DNA from: Owenia fusiformis
Taxonomy: Eukaryota; Annelida; Polychaeta; Sabellida; Oweniidae
NCBI GenBank assembly: GCA_903813345.2
Contig: CAIIXF020000258.1
Span: forward strand, 1-35,000
Direction: 5' to 3'
Length of the DNA stretch: 35,000 bases
Positions 1 through 11,129 of the stretch are shown one piece after another (the stretch's first letter is position 1; every line of letters starts with the position of its first letter). The position numbers and the translations under genes were made by a program. A model generated the notes under the pieces. The model ran no database searches and was not told the origin of the DNA. It saw nothing but the letters and a program-made list of their open reading frames with translations.

Positions 1-466
1 TGACCTTTTGTTTCGGAATATTTTCTCACTTTTCAATCATTGTTTTCACCACGCTATGAATCGAAACAATGAAAAATATATCTGTAATATTAAGATTCAT
101 AGGAGATCAATAGTTTCTGATAATTTTTCTGTACACCCGGACGAGAATATGAACGAATATATCGATCAAAAAATAGGTGTAAAAATCCCCATGTTAAACA
201 TATGGGGGAAAACAAGGAAGTATGAATTTGTTCCTCCGCGAACTGCACCATGGGAAATATTTTGACCTTAAAAGGAAACTCTTACGCGTCTCCCCTTTCG
301 AAGAGAGAACAACGAATACGACAATTGACCACCATTCTGGGATACCAATAATTTGAACATAACAGTATTCAAACAGAATACTTTTCACAAATATACAAGT
401 CTGTTGATCAAAATAAAAACATTGTGAATTTTGCCGCACTAATAAAAAGGATGATAATACTATTAG

Positions 467-580
467 TTATTCAATGATTCAAGTGAAATACAGAAAAAAT
501 AAGTCCGAGAAAGCGCCTTGTGAAATACATCCTTTCGAGGGCACAATATTTTCTGTATTTCACGAAAAATCATTGAATAA
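467..580. repeat. Foldback element (MITE-like), about 114 bp
   Basis: The left arm TTATTCAATGATTC with GTGAAATACAGAAAA is matched in reverse complement by the right arm TTTTCTGTATTTCAC with AATCATTGAATAA. The centre is short and unique. It has no coding potential. Confidence 0.7.
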
Positions 581-611
581 CGTTTTATTCCATAATCAAG
601 GAATAATGAAA

Positions 612-825
612 CTAACCCCCATAAATGTGGGGTTGATTTTTCAAATCACCCCCACAACTACTTGTTTGTCGAAATCTTGGGGTTTTAAAAACGTATCAGT
701 AGTTGACAGAAAGTTAACATTCATCTACATAACCATTAATCCAGCTTATTTTCATCCCCAAGATTTCAAAATACAAGTAGTTGTGGGGGTGATTTGAAAA
801 ATCAACTCCACATTTATGGAGGTAA
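612..825. repeat. MITE with about 70-bp terminal inverted repeats
   Basis: The left arm 613-682 (starting TAACCCCCATAAATGTGG, including TCACCCCCACAACTACTTG) returns inverted at 756-824 (CAAGTAGTTGTGGGGGTGA, ending ATTTATGGAGGTAA). A unique core of about 70 bases separates the arms. The 107-residue ORF that crosses it is an artefact of the repeat. Confidence 0.8.
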
Positions 826-1344
826 ATAAAACTCCCCAAAAACAACATAGGGAGAAACATGTGCATGTTTCAAATTGTTTCTTATATTTACAGATGTGTT
901 TTTTTTATCCTAAGATTATCAATTCTGATGATCAGAATCATTTCCTGATCATTTAAATCGGATACAAAATTCAAAAATTAGCACGCGTCGGCGTAAATCA
1001 ATCGCCATCGATTTTTTCAGTAACAGTCATATCCTGGATTGATGTCTTGGCCGTGAGAATCCGTATCCCACGGTGACGTAATTTTTTACTCTGTATCCCA
1101 CGGTAAGTTTAGAATGCGTGTGAATACCAGATCTATTTAAGTCAGGTTGCTGGGAATTTCCCCATCGTGGAATAAAAACAGGTATACCGCCACATATACT
1201 TTTATTGTATTGATTATAGATTGGTGAGTTATTTCAATACCTGCACTTACATTTAAGTCAAAAGTATCAAGAACCAAGTATCAGTCTAGTAACTGTGTTT
1301 AAAGTACATTTTAACCATATACGAACTTTGTAAGTAATTTTTAC

Positions 1345-4300
1345 CTAAGTCGTTTGCCCATCCTGGGCCATGGTCTGTTGAAGGATCACCGGGTAACCTA
1401 GTCTCAGCTTCATTACTAGAATAACAAGGCTTATTTAAAATCACGCTTACATGTGGTACTAAGTCAGTACCGTTCATGCTTTTCGTTTTTACGACCACTC
1501 TAAATTTTAATCAGTACAAGTACCGACATATTGTATGGATATAATTATTTGACTTTCTTACCCATGAATTGGTTTATTTGGTGCGGTGAAGTTGACCTCT
1601 GACACAATACGTTCCGGAACTCTGTTGACCTTATGGTACTCAATCATCTGTAATCAAACATCAAAACGTGGTATATTGCGGGTGTCTAAAAAACTAGTTT
1701 CTCAGCAGTAGATAAGTCGAGTTCATTGAAAATGTTCATCGAGTAGCTAACGGGTATCATTAGCAAGTGATCCAAATATGTAAGAGATATGTATATCATG
1801 TGAGTTAATTCAAACGCAAAAATGCATGTCAGAAAATCCCAAATCAGACCTGCGCAATGAGACCTTCATAGCGTTGTGCCAACAATTAGGTGATACCATC
1901 TGCCAATCAGTTTACTTTCAAAATAGTTTGCCTGTGTATCAGGTATTTTGACTCATTGTTCTCTGTATCCAAAATCCGTTCTGTCGAAAGTTTCAGTGTG
2001 AAAGGATCAACGATGCCTTTCAGTGAAAGAAGGCTACTACCGAAAACTGTTTCAATGTGAAAGGAAAGGTTGGAAGATGGATCGTCGAGGAATTAAGCAA
2101 GAGGGTGGAATTAGGGACAAGAGTTACAGTAATAAACTTATGAACAGAAATGCACTACATCCATTATGCAATAAAGGACAAAATAACTGTGTCATGGGAG
2201 GCGATGCTAGAAGAAATACACAAAGGTATTTCTGTTTGGAAAAAACGGCTTCTTTCAGACTGAAATAAGTAACTTTTCCGTTGATATTGTTACGCGCTAA
2301 ACACGATACAAATATAAGTCATATGTGCGATAGACGAAAACATGGTCATTAATGCCCTGGCCACATTTGCACCGATTTTCACTATGGCGCCCGGCCGATT
2401 GAGTGTGTTGTTCAAAATTGAATGCAATATTGAACAAAACCAATCGGGCGGGCGCCCGTCGATGGATTGGAGCAAATGTGACCAGGGCATAACATACATG
2501 TAAATATCCCGCAATGCATCGCTTCAAGTGGAACAAATTTTATTAGTCCGTTGATTAAAATCATGTTTTGCATATTGTCGGGACGGTATTTAGTGAAATC
2601 TCTCTATTGCACGTATCTTACCTTTTTATGATAGCCATCGCTATTTGGTATCGCAGTAGTGTGTCCATCTGATTTGTGTTTTTCAAACATCAACTTGTCA
2701 CCCATATCAGTAACGTTATACATGGATAGATGATTTCCTAGATAATTAAATATAAAAGAATTCAAAGTCGAATGTATTTGGTTAATCCTGTGCGCATTTG
2801 TAGTCAGATAAATTGCTCATTTTGCGTGTCTAATTAGTGAAACGAGGCATTAAAATGACAGTCTTCACTCTGTTATACCATGACAGCTACGCCATGGCGA
2901 TTTGCAAAATCTTACGGTAACGAAAACAAAAAAGGCGGATGGGAAAGGCAGTATGTCCTCTTTTTCGCCTGTAGGCAAGATTCACAGGTAAGATTTCCTT
3001 TTAAACTAGCTCCATTTGATGACAACAGGTATATATGGATGGTTAAGACTGAGTCAATTCCGCCAGGTCTACAAGAAGCAGAATATAAGGGGTAAACCTA
3101 CCGGTTGAGATATCCAAGTTCATAATTTTTAGTCCATTCTCGTGTTTTCTCAGTATGTGTGCCTCAGAGCAACTCAAAATATTAACTGTAAGTAAACTGT
3201 GTGTAAACAAGCCATAAAATGACAACGTATAAATTGTATTATTTTTATGGGCGGTAACATATTGTATAAGTTGTGTACATTAGATATTTGACAGCGGACA
3301 GTTACACACCTGTCACGTCAAAGTTGCTTGATCTGAAAGCCTCTTTCCATTGTTATTTAATGGTAAAGAAATGGAATATTGAATTGCCTATATTTGTTTT
3401 CAGGACTCGCAAGAGACGCTCTTGTTTGAGCCTCTATAGGGCAATGAAAAAACTAAAGTGGCTTGCTTTATTGATGAAACCAATGAAAGTGAAAAAGATA
3501 GCAAAGAAGGGGCAAAAGAAGAGTTGGCAGTTGGCAACTGATGAAGATGACAAACACAGGATATCATTTTGTGTTTTCATTAACAAAATAACAATAAATC
3601 TGGGTTTCATATTTGAACGAGATTTGCGTAACCGTCCATCAATTTTTGCGTTACCGTTTTACCGCAAATTCAAAATACTGATTATTATGGCTTGAGTAAA
3701 ACAAATTAGGTGGTTTCCAATGCTCAGTTGGCTTTGTATGACCATATGTAGGTTACATTTATATACCCCAAGGTTGTTAGGCAATGTTGACCATGCCCTG
3801 ACGACAAAAATAAACAAATTACTAAATTTTCTGAAGTGTTGAATATCAAACTCGACAGTTTTCACTTATTTCATGTTATGCCCGGGCATCCGATTTGCAA
3901 AGACTACGTTCAAAGTATACATGTACATTACTGAATGTATCACCGAATGCGACGCTTACAGAAATCGTTCATCCTTTCATTGATTCACAGTAGTAGAAAA
4001 TAATGAACCAACTTTAGATTTCAGTTCCATCGTGGCCATTTTATTGGATAAATCAGTGAACGTAGGAGTCCAACCTCGTTTTCAGAGGTGGCGTAACCGT
4101 CATGCTATAACAGCGTGGTCTTCTTTGACAACAGAGAATATTGATCACATACCAGTTGAGTCAGTTTCGTTGATGTAGTATGCCCATCTTAGCGGTCTTG
4201 TTTTCATATTGGACATATGTAACCGGGCTGATAAGTGACTCACTATTGCCTTTTTGATATTGACTACTTCATTTTCTTCATTTGGTGGATACCAAACTTT

Positions 4301-7251
4301 ATCAGCTTCGCCATTACAATTCACTCTGAAGTGAAACCTAAATAGCCATCGAAAATAGAAATTATTTGTAAATTAAATTCATGACGAGTTTAAAGCTTGA
4401 AATAATATTGAGTATTGACTCAAACAAGGATAATTTAAGATATTTAGAGCATTAAGCCTACCACGGAAGGATCAGGCAAAATTGTAAAAAACAAGGTAAT
4501 GCATAGATCAATGCATGTTATTCAACTCTCATTACCAAATACAAAGTGAACTAAAGAAATTGTTAGATGAATAATTTAAGAAAATATAGAAACAGTGCAG
4601 CTTACGAACTTGAAAATGCTTACTTTATGAAACGCCATTAAACACCACCCCTCTAATTTCAAATACACTTCAAATTAAATGATAAATTAATAGGGCACTA
4701 AATATATAGATTTAGGATTATTAATGGAAACAATAATTAAATGAGCTACGGTACATACCAATTTGTAAAATCCATGTTACGAGCAGCATTGTATTTAGCT
4801 ACAATAAAAGAAACCAACCATAATAATGTTTGATGAAAAGTTTACAAATATTTTATGTTGGGGTGAACGTCTACCTTCATTCTCATATATTTTTGGAATA
4901 ATTTATCTTGTGTTTCATTTATTTCTGTTCAAGAAGAAATTTTTATTTAAAATTCAAAATGGCCGCCGCTTTTCGTAAAGATATAATCCTTTATAGCTCA
5001 TTTTATTAGATAAAGTTCAGAGAAGGAGAGAAGGCTAGTGTCTACCTTTGCATGTGCCCTTTTCTCGAGAAGGAATTAATGGCCGCCATTATTTATAAAA
5101 ATTAGATCTTAGCTAGATATCACAAATATCAATAGACATTGTACCTCTGCTGGAGAGGGAATTCATGGCCCCCATTTCAATGTAATTCCAGATAAGACAA
5201 ATACTATCTGTCGGATTTGGTTTAGTTTGTACAAACACACGAATTTGAGAGTAAATCTACATATTTAATATATTATATATTTGATCTTCTTCAGACTTTA
5301 ATTTTAAACAGGTTTGCAACGCTCATTTTTAATTTTGAGAAAAATGTGTCTATGAGTAGAAATCCAGTGTATTTAGATATACGTCGAATAACATTTATAC
5401 CATTATTTACCTTCTTGCAAAGATATTTGCAAGATCAGATCTATTCATAACTGGGCATCTTGCAACAAAATCGTCAATCATGAGCAAAAAATATGCTATA
5501 ATATTGTCTAGTATTAACTACATACCATGATCATGTTCTCCTCTATGCTGCATTGCCACTTGATGAACGTCTAACATGACATGGACTTGATTGTTAGTGC
5601 TGTTGAATGGTAGGAGTCTGACCTGAAAATGACAACAATGTTTAGTTGGTTCATGAACATTATAATTGGGAGACGTTATCATAATCATGTTTATTCTATC
5701 CACCATCAATGATAAAAAATATTTGATACACACAATAAGAAAATAATGGAAATGTCAATGAAGTGCTGGGTAAATGTTTTAATGTTTTCAGAAACTTATC
5801 GTCGATATTGGCATTGAAATTAATAATCATTTAAAAATAAACGATAAATAACAATATGGTAAAAATCACGAATAGTAGGAAAAACAAGGACTGTAGATGA
5901 TATTGAACGATATATAAAAAATGGTTACATATTTGTATTAATTATGTTCTGAAAAGAAAATAATAATCCATTCCTCATGTGATTGTGAAATCTACTGCGT
6001 TTTGTGTGCAACTGTGTTTTCGTTATTTGCTAAATGCGATTAATGTAATTTTTAATTTCTATTGGGATTGGATTGGACTATTTTCATTGAAATACTTTCG
6101 AAATATATCTATTTCGACTTGCTAGTTATGTTGACATCATGCCTTGTTTTTCGGGCATCTGTTCGGAAGGAGCATACCCTTTAGTATCATCCAAAATATC
6201 TAAAAAGCAGGGCCAATGTCTTGTTTAAGAATCCCTATTTTTACTATTGGAAATGGATTCTAGCAATACTATTCAACATGAATCTACTTGTTGAGACTCG
6301 ATCAACTTGAGTTTTTCTGATTAAATGAGGATTTCAGCAAGGGTACATTGACTTAACATTGACATACACCATTGAGTAGACTTAGCATCGGGATACCATC
6401 ACGTATGTAACCATGTTATGCACCCTTGCTGAAATCCTTATTTTCTCAGAAGAACTCAAATTGATTGAACCTCATGAAGGACATGCATGTGGGATAGTAT
6501 TGCTAGAATCCATTTTCAATAGTAAGAATAGTGTTTCTTAAACAGGACATTAAAACTTAACTAAGGCCTTTTTAAAATAGTACTATTTTTCAGAAGATGT
6601 TATGTGGGAGCCGATTGTAGCTATCTGTGTATTTGGCTTTGACGCTATTTGGACGTCACTCATTATTTCCACCCATTATTGTTAAGTACAAAAAATGTAC
6701 TGCTGGGTTTCTTTAATTAACAGTTACGTGAACAAATACACTAAATGTTTAGTAAAAGGTCATACTTTTATTGACAGCAGATAGACTTATTGATTTATCG
6801 ATTGTTGTGTCTGACGTTCTAGTCTCGAATTCTTGGTTGTTACTTAGATTTCTTAAAACTTTTTTAATATTTAGACATTAACTTGGGCGCTCAATCTGTA
6901 ATGGAAAATTAATATAAAATGCATAATTATTTTTTAAAAAAACTTTCGCTATTATTGTCATTATTATTATTTATTCAGTATTTATACAGTATTCATTATT
7001 TTGTGCAAATAAATTGTTTGTATACACATATTACTGCTATATCGCTGTAATGTTTATAAAACACCTACCATTGCACGCGTTGATATTGGTTCCATGTCAT
7101 GGACAGAAATATCGGATGTGTATTTGTATAGGTACGACTTTCCAATTCGGTAGTGTACAAGATCCCAATCTGAGCCCAAGCTTGGATAAATAAGGCATGC
7201 CAAAAGCATCCATGTCGACACAAAAACGATACTTAGCTTTATACAATCCAT
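1345..7251 (-). CDS. Secreted large lipid transfer protein (vitellogenin N-domain family), 5' part, eight exons
   Basis: Exons read right to left: 7069-7251, 5526-5622, 4759-4798, 4153-4337, 3102-3185, 2622-2737, 1562-1647, 1345-1499. All have AG/GT borders and the phases agree throughout (0, 1, 2, 1, 1, 0, 2, 1). The first exon starts MDCIKLSIVFVSTWMLLACL, a clear signal peptide, followed by GKSYLYKYTSDISVH, which resembles the first beta strand of vitellogenin-type proteins. The fourth exon holds the strongest family match: FHFRVNCNGEADKVWYPPNE, then EVVNIKKAIVSHLSARL and YYINETDST, in the pattern of the lipovitellin beta-barrel (V-x-Y/F-P-P-x-E, N-I-K-K-x-I-x-S). Family members carry lipid in secreted particles or act in lipoprotein assembly. 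About 315 residues are visible; the helical domain and later parts are missing, so the gene presumably continues to the left, although no further exon was recognised in 1-1344. Vitellogenin, apolipophorin and other members cannot be told apart here. Confidence 0.75.
2352..2490. repeat. Foldback MITE in intron 6 of the lipid transfer protein gene
   Basis: Arms of about 65 bases: ATGCCCTGGCCACATTTGC at the left end and GCAAATGTGACCAGGGCAT at the right end. The match continues inward through GGCGCCCGGCCGATTG versus CAATCGGGCGGGCGCC. It is GC-rich compared with the surrounding intron. Confidence 0.8.
3102..3185 (-). CDS. Possible cassette exon (84 nt) of the lipid transfer protein gene
   Basis: This is exon 5 of the gene above, bounded by TTTACTTACAG and G/GTAGGT, entering and leaving in phase 1, so it can be skipped without a frameshift. 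It encodes NILSCSEAHILRKHENGLKI followed by MNLDIST. Skipping it joins exon 4 to exon 6 as NETDSTGNHLSMYNV, which looks like the uninterrupted family pattern. Including it replaces that glycine by valine and adds 28 residues. It may be alternatively spliced, or a false exon in the intron. Confidence 0.45.
4759..4798 (-). CDS. 40-nt microexon of the lipid transfer protein gene
   Basis: This is exon 3 of the gene above. It is bounded by a strong acceptor (GGTTTCTTTTATTGTAG) and a strong donor (G/GTATGT). It enters in phase 1 and leaves in phase 2, which is exactly what exons 2 and 4 need. It encodes AKYNAARNMDFTN plus two bases, and joins to give MDFTNWFHFRVNCNGE. Without it exon 2 could join exon 4 in frame only through a weaker AG four codons inside exon 4, which would lose the conserved FHFR strand. 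Confidence 0.65.
6215..6551. repeat. Foldback MITE in intron 1 of the lipid transfer protein gene
   Basis: Arms of about 125 bases each. The left arm begins AATGTCTTGTTTAAGAA and contains GGATTCTAGCAATACTAT and GATTTCAGCAAGGGT. The right arm carries the reverse complements ACCCTTGCTGAAATC and ATAGTATTGCTAGAATCC and ends TTCTTAAACAGGACATT. No ORF of note. Confidence 0.8.
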
Positions 7252-7365
7252 TGCGACTTTTACCAGGAAGTGGTCAAGTCAGAATTGGAAATTTTGGAAC
7301 TAGTATCGCAACCATGTACATTCCACGAGTCTAGTAAATCATCTGCGCAAAACATCCATTTAACA

Positions 7366-7374
7366 TTTTATATA
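7366..7374 (-). promoter_or_regulatory. Candidate TATA box for the lipid transfer protein gene
   Basis: On the minus strand the sequence reads TATATAAAA, about 115 bases upstream of the start codon at 7251. A start of transcription about 30 bases further on would give a 5' UTR of roughly 85 bases. Position and sequence fit, but in AT-rich DNA such a match is not strong evidence. Confidence 0.35.
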
Positions 7375-7499
7375 TTGTATCTTCGTGCACTTGCCCGCGA
7401 AAAACTGCTATATATCAGGTAGTGCGATAAAAAAGTAATATATTGCCTGGAACATTTATTAAATAATCTTTAAAGTTGACATCCACTAGAGTATGGACA

Positions 7500-8185
7500 A
7501 TTATATATCTGATCCACTCTAGATATAAGTTGTTTTTGAGAGGATTAATAAACATATGAGAGTGAGAAAATTATCTAAATCAAATAACTTATGAAGAACT
7601 TTCACTTTCGACTAAATCATCATGATTTATGTAAAAAAAATTCTGGTTATTCATAATGTTTTTGTAAAGTTATTAATTATTTTCTATGTACTCCTACTTT
7701 TGTCATGCGGGGGGTATAAATATTGATTTTTTCCTAAACGCTGTAAAATTTTGCTTAATTATTGCCAAATTGTGGTGAGAATTACAAATTAGGATGTAAC
7801 TAGCATGGCCTATAAAATTCTACCTCCATACCGCAATTTAAGGGCTAGCCCATCACCTATAATTACAATTAGATTTTAAGATTTTCTTTATTTGAATAAG
7901 AGTTATGGTGATCTGATGCAACTACAGTAAAACATGTATACAGTGAACACATATGGAGCCCCCAAAATGTGTTCTCAGTTGGTAGATGTTAACTCCATAG
8001 AGGAAACTTCGTACAGAAGTCAGAGGAATATGTGATAAAAAGAGGTGTTCACGAGAGAAAGATGTTCATTGATACATTTTTTACTGTGCAGCACGTTTAC
8101 CAAGACTTTTTATATTTTTAGACTAAGCAAAACGATGAGGCATGAATTTCAAATGATTACAAATTAAATCTGTATTGGGATCATC
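7500..8185. other. Intergenic AT-rich stretch, nothing recognised
   Basis: It lies between the promoter of the lipid transfer protein gene and the inverted repeat at 8186. No convincing splice-bounded frame or repeat was seen. Confidence 0.5.
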
Positions 8186-9010
8186 TTACACTCCCCTCCA
8201 TAGGTTTGGCAACCTTAGCTCCCCCATTGAATTAACTGGTTAACCTGCGATGAGATAACTTATAATATTAATGGAAACGTAACTTGACTTTATTTTCAAT
8301 ACCTCCAAATTTTTTTCCTCAATTACAATAGGTCGAAAATTGATGATAAATTTGATGAATTTTTGAAAATCGTCATTCCCATGTAAACCAATGGGAAATG
8401 GTGGGTTCGGGGCAAATCAGAAATCAGAAATATCTATTCAGTAAAAGATTCAGCAAAAAATATTTTTATATAGAAAGTTGAATTGTCAAGTACTTTTTTG
8501 TACACCAAGTGTTTATTTTATTTGATGTATACAAGAGTTACTGAGCTTCAAAGTCAAAGCCCCCTTTGTTATTGCAATGGGAGAGATTTTTTTGAAAAAC
8601 AATTTTGACTTAAAATACCTATAACTTTGTTTAACCTGGAGAAACGTTTCAATTTTTTGTTAAATAAAGTTAGCAAATTCAATTGCTTACCTAACTTGTA
8701 TTTTTGCAAGGACTCGGATGGATGGATATTCTGTCATATGACTTGCGGCAAATCTACCATTTCCCATTGGTTAATATGGGAATGTCGATTTTCAAAAATT
8801 CATCAAATTTATCAACAATTTTCGACCTGCAATTGAGGAAAAAATTGAGAAAATTTGGAGGTATTGGAAATAACGTCAAATTATTTTTCCATCAATAGTA
8901 TAAGTATTTTCATCCCAGGTTAAGTAAATAAAAAATCAAAGGTAAAGAGGCTTTAAAACGTTGTTCAATGGGGGAGCTAAGGTTGTTAAACTTATGGTAG
9001 GGAGTGTACA
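8186..9010. repeat. Large inverted-repeat element, about 825 bp
   Basis: The left arm runs from about 8186 (TACACTCCC) through AACCTTAGCTCCCCCATTGAA, AATACCTCCAAATTTTTT and CCAATGGGAAATGG near 8400. The right arm from about 8750 carries CCATTTCCCATTGG, AAATTTGGAGGTATTGG, TTCAATGGGGGAGCTAAGGTT and GGGAGTGTACA. The arms are about 220-260 bases and the core about 350 bases. The two short ORFs inside are arm translations, so this looks like a non-autonomous foldback transposon. Confidence 0.8.
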
Positions 9011-9375
9011 TACAGCAGTATTGTGTGGTAAAAGGTAATACATCTGTCGGAATGCAGGATGTCTGCACGCTATTTCGAATAAATTCATATTAGCCCTATT
9101 TACTCTACACGTAACATTCCAAGGCGTCTTGGCGAAAACGTATTCGAAATATTATGTTGAGTTTACACCATGTTGATTTTTGCTGATTTCGGTAAAAACC
9201 TCCGAAAAAAGAGTGGTTTTATACCTCATATTTACATTACCCCAGATCTCCCAGACTACTTGTCATAATTTAGGAAGGTGATTTGAGACGTTCTCTCCTC
9301 ACGGAGCCCATGTCAAGCTGGGCGCCTACTAGGCACGCAGTTTGAAACTCTGACAAACTGCGCGCATATTTCAAA

Positions 9376-10303
9376 ATGGAAGACGGGGAGGACACGACTC
9401 CCAAAAAGAACCAGAATACGAAAAATACAAGGTTAGTCTCGTTCTTAAGATAGTACCATTCTGTGAAGATGAACTAAATTACTCATAGTGTGTAATGTTG
9501 TTCCCGATGTAAAACTAGTTATCTCAATATAAGGGACTTAAGTAGCTTCTGCGTTCATAATTTGCAGTGTTAAGTTATATTTATGTCTTTTTATCGTCAT
9601 TTTGCATTTATTCAGCCATTGTATCTGCGTATGCTAGAATATAAAGGATCACTCCATCTGATCAAAGCAGCAAAGTTTGTGTTTAAAACGTTAATACGCC
9701 ATAAACGTGATTTAAACATTTTTCCTGTCAAACTGCGCGCCTATATTCACATGTAATTCCCAAACTGCGTGCCTAATATTTCCAAAATGCGTGTCTACTG
9801 TCTACCCAATCTTTTATCGTATGATCTGTAAAATGAAGTCTTCTGATTGGTCAGTCTTGTTCTGTACCAATCTGTATTGCTACTGAGATGGTTCCCTTTG
9901 ATCATCTCCGGAGCAATACAGAAAATATTGGTACGGAGGGGAAAATCTCAGTAGCAATACAGAGAATACAGAATACTTCTAGGGATTACATGTATCTCCG
10001 CCAAAATGTATTGGCCTAAGATTATTCGATAAAAACGTTATAGAATTCTTCGTCTCGTTCCAATACAGAATTTCTCGAACTGAATATATCCTGTATTGCA
10101 CTTCAAATCAATCAATAACTTATAGTAGTTTCAGAAAACGTAAGCCACACTCCCTCTCCCTTTACCTGAAGAAGTCCGCAAAACTTGCCAGATACGAAGA
10201 TATTATGCCCAGTGATTCTCCAAAAGCTCCTCAAATGATGACACCGCCTCCAGATTTTGACAAAACAAATTTAATAGATGCGCTGTCAAAAAAGAAAGAC
10301 TAA
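9376..10303 (+). CDS. Two-exon basic protein of 74 residues carried by transposon copy A
   Basis: Exon 1 is 9376-9431 (start ATG in CAAAATGG, ending AAG before GTTAGT). Exon 2 is 10135-10303 after TAGTAGTTTCAG. Exon 1 ends in phase 2 and exon 2 supplies the missing base, giving an uninterrupted frame to TAA, with AATAAA overlapping the stop at 10302. The protein begins MEDGEDTTPKKNQNTKNTR, continues KRKPHSLSLYLKKSAKLARY, then has a proline-rich part (APQMMTPPPDF) and ends LIDALSKKKD. It is small, strongly basic at the N-terminal half and perhaps nuclear; I do not recognise the family. Exon 1 sits 76 bases from the left end, as it does in copy B, so it belongs to the element. It could be the first and last exon of a larger ancestral gene joined by internal deletion. 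Confidence 0.5.
9862..10110. repeat. CAATACAG-rich inverted block in the intron of copy A
   Basis: CTGTATTGCTACTGAGAT (9872-9889) is the exact reverse complement of ATCTCAGTAGCAATACAG (9945-9962). Further CAATACAG/CTGTATTG words occur nearby in both orientations. This block is absent from the corresponding place in copy B, so it may be a separate small insertion. Confidence 0.55.
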
Positions 10304-11129
10304 TAAAAATGACCAAAAATGAAGCTACCTGTATTTAAAAATACAAGAGACTCGTTCGAGAATACACTAAATATAAAATACTGTGAAAATATCCTTTCGA
10401 TCAGATGTCCTCTCAAATCTCAAGAGAAATAGTTTATTGAGCTATACATTCATGAATCTCATTACTCTTATTTCAATCTGGAAGTAAACGTTTTTTCCAA
10501 ATGAATTGTTACTTAGTTCTATTATAAACTTTGACCTTCAATATGCAAATCTCATAAAATCTGACGATATAGTAGGATTTCCAAAGCTCCTACATATGCC
10601 TCTGTAGAAATTCCAATGATAAGTATACGTATCTACATAGTGTTTGCGCGCAGTTTGTAATTTCTGGCTAAAATATGCGCGCGGTTTGTGCTTTATTTCA
10701 TTTTAATCTCCCGATTAACTGTTTTAACTCGAAATATTTTGAATTGTAAATGATAAATGGGTAATGATTTAAATATAAAACTAGCCTTAAATATTTTTCA
10801 TTTATGTTTAAAGTGCTTGATCGATTTATGTATAAATTCCCGTTAAATCGGTGACGAAAATGCCATTAATCTGCTTATGTTTTAAAACTTAGATTCATTT
10901 GCACATAGTTTTTGCTAGTTTTTGCAAGATTCATATATTCGCCACAGAACGAACGCATTAAACAAAAAAGCAATGCAGTCTAAATGCCTTAAAATTACGT
11001 TTCAAAAAACAGACTCCAACTTGAATGATTCAATGTTGTTAGGCACGCATGCAGTTTGTGATTGAAACAAACTGCGCGCCTAAGTAGGCGCGCAGCTTGA
11101 CATTGGCACCGTGCTCCTCTAAGGGTAAT

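Larger units (their letters stand above)
1..1344. other. Left flank: two MITEs and otherwise no recognised gene
   Basis: Apart from the two foldback elements I see no supported exon here. This stretch lies downstream of exon 8 of the lipid transfer protein gene and is probably its next intron. A 12-base word, GTATCCCACGGT, occurs twice 30 bases apart (around 1063 and 1093). Confidence 0.5.
9300..11113 (+). mobile_element. Transposon copy A: CACGGAG/CACGGTG-ended element with 5-bp target duplication
   Basis: The terminal inverted repeats are about 48 bp. The left end reads CACGGAGCCCATGTCAAG and the right end, read inward on the minus strand, CACGGTGCCAATGTCAAG, each followed by CTG(G/C)GCGCCTAC and a (T)TAGGC(G/A)CGCAGTTTG block. 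CTCCT stands immediately outside both ends (9295-9299 and 11114-11118), a 5-bp target duplication. The subterminal regions hold about ten copies of a CAAACTGCGCGCCTA motif, mostly forward at the left and inverted at the right. A two-exon ORF (9376-10303) starts 76 bases inside. No transposase is visible, so the copy is non-autonomous. Heptamer-like ends with 5-bp duplications match the Transib/RAG-like pattern, but the superfamily is an inference. Confidence 0.7.

Noticed and set aside
474-797. 107-residue ORF
   Set aside because: It runs across two foldback elements and merely translates their arms.
2290-2536. Two overlapping minus-strand ORFs of 74 and 79 residues
   Set aside because: Both read through the MITE at 2352-2490 in different frames.
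3273-3695. 140-residue plus-strand ORF, the longest in the window
   Set aside because: No domain is seen, the second half is a translation of AT-rich DNA, and a different frame in the same place looks more protein-like. The length alone is not convincing.
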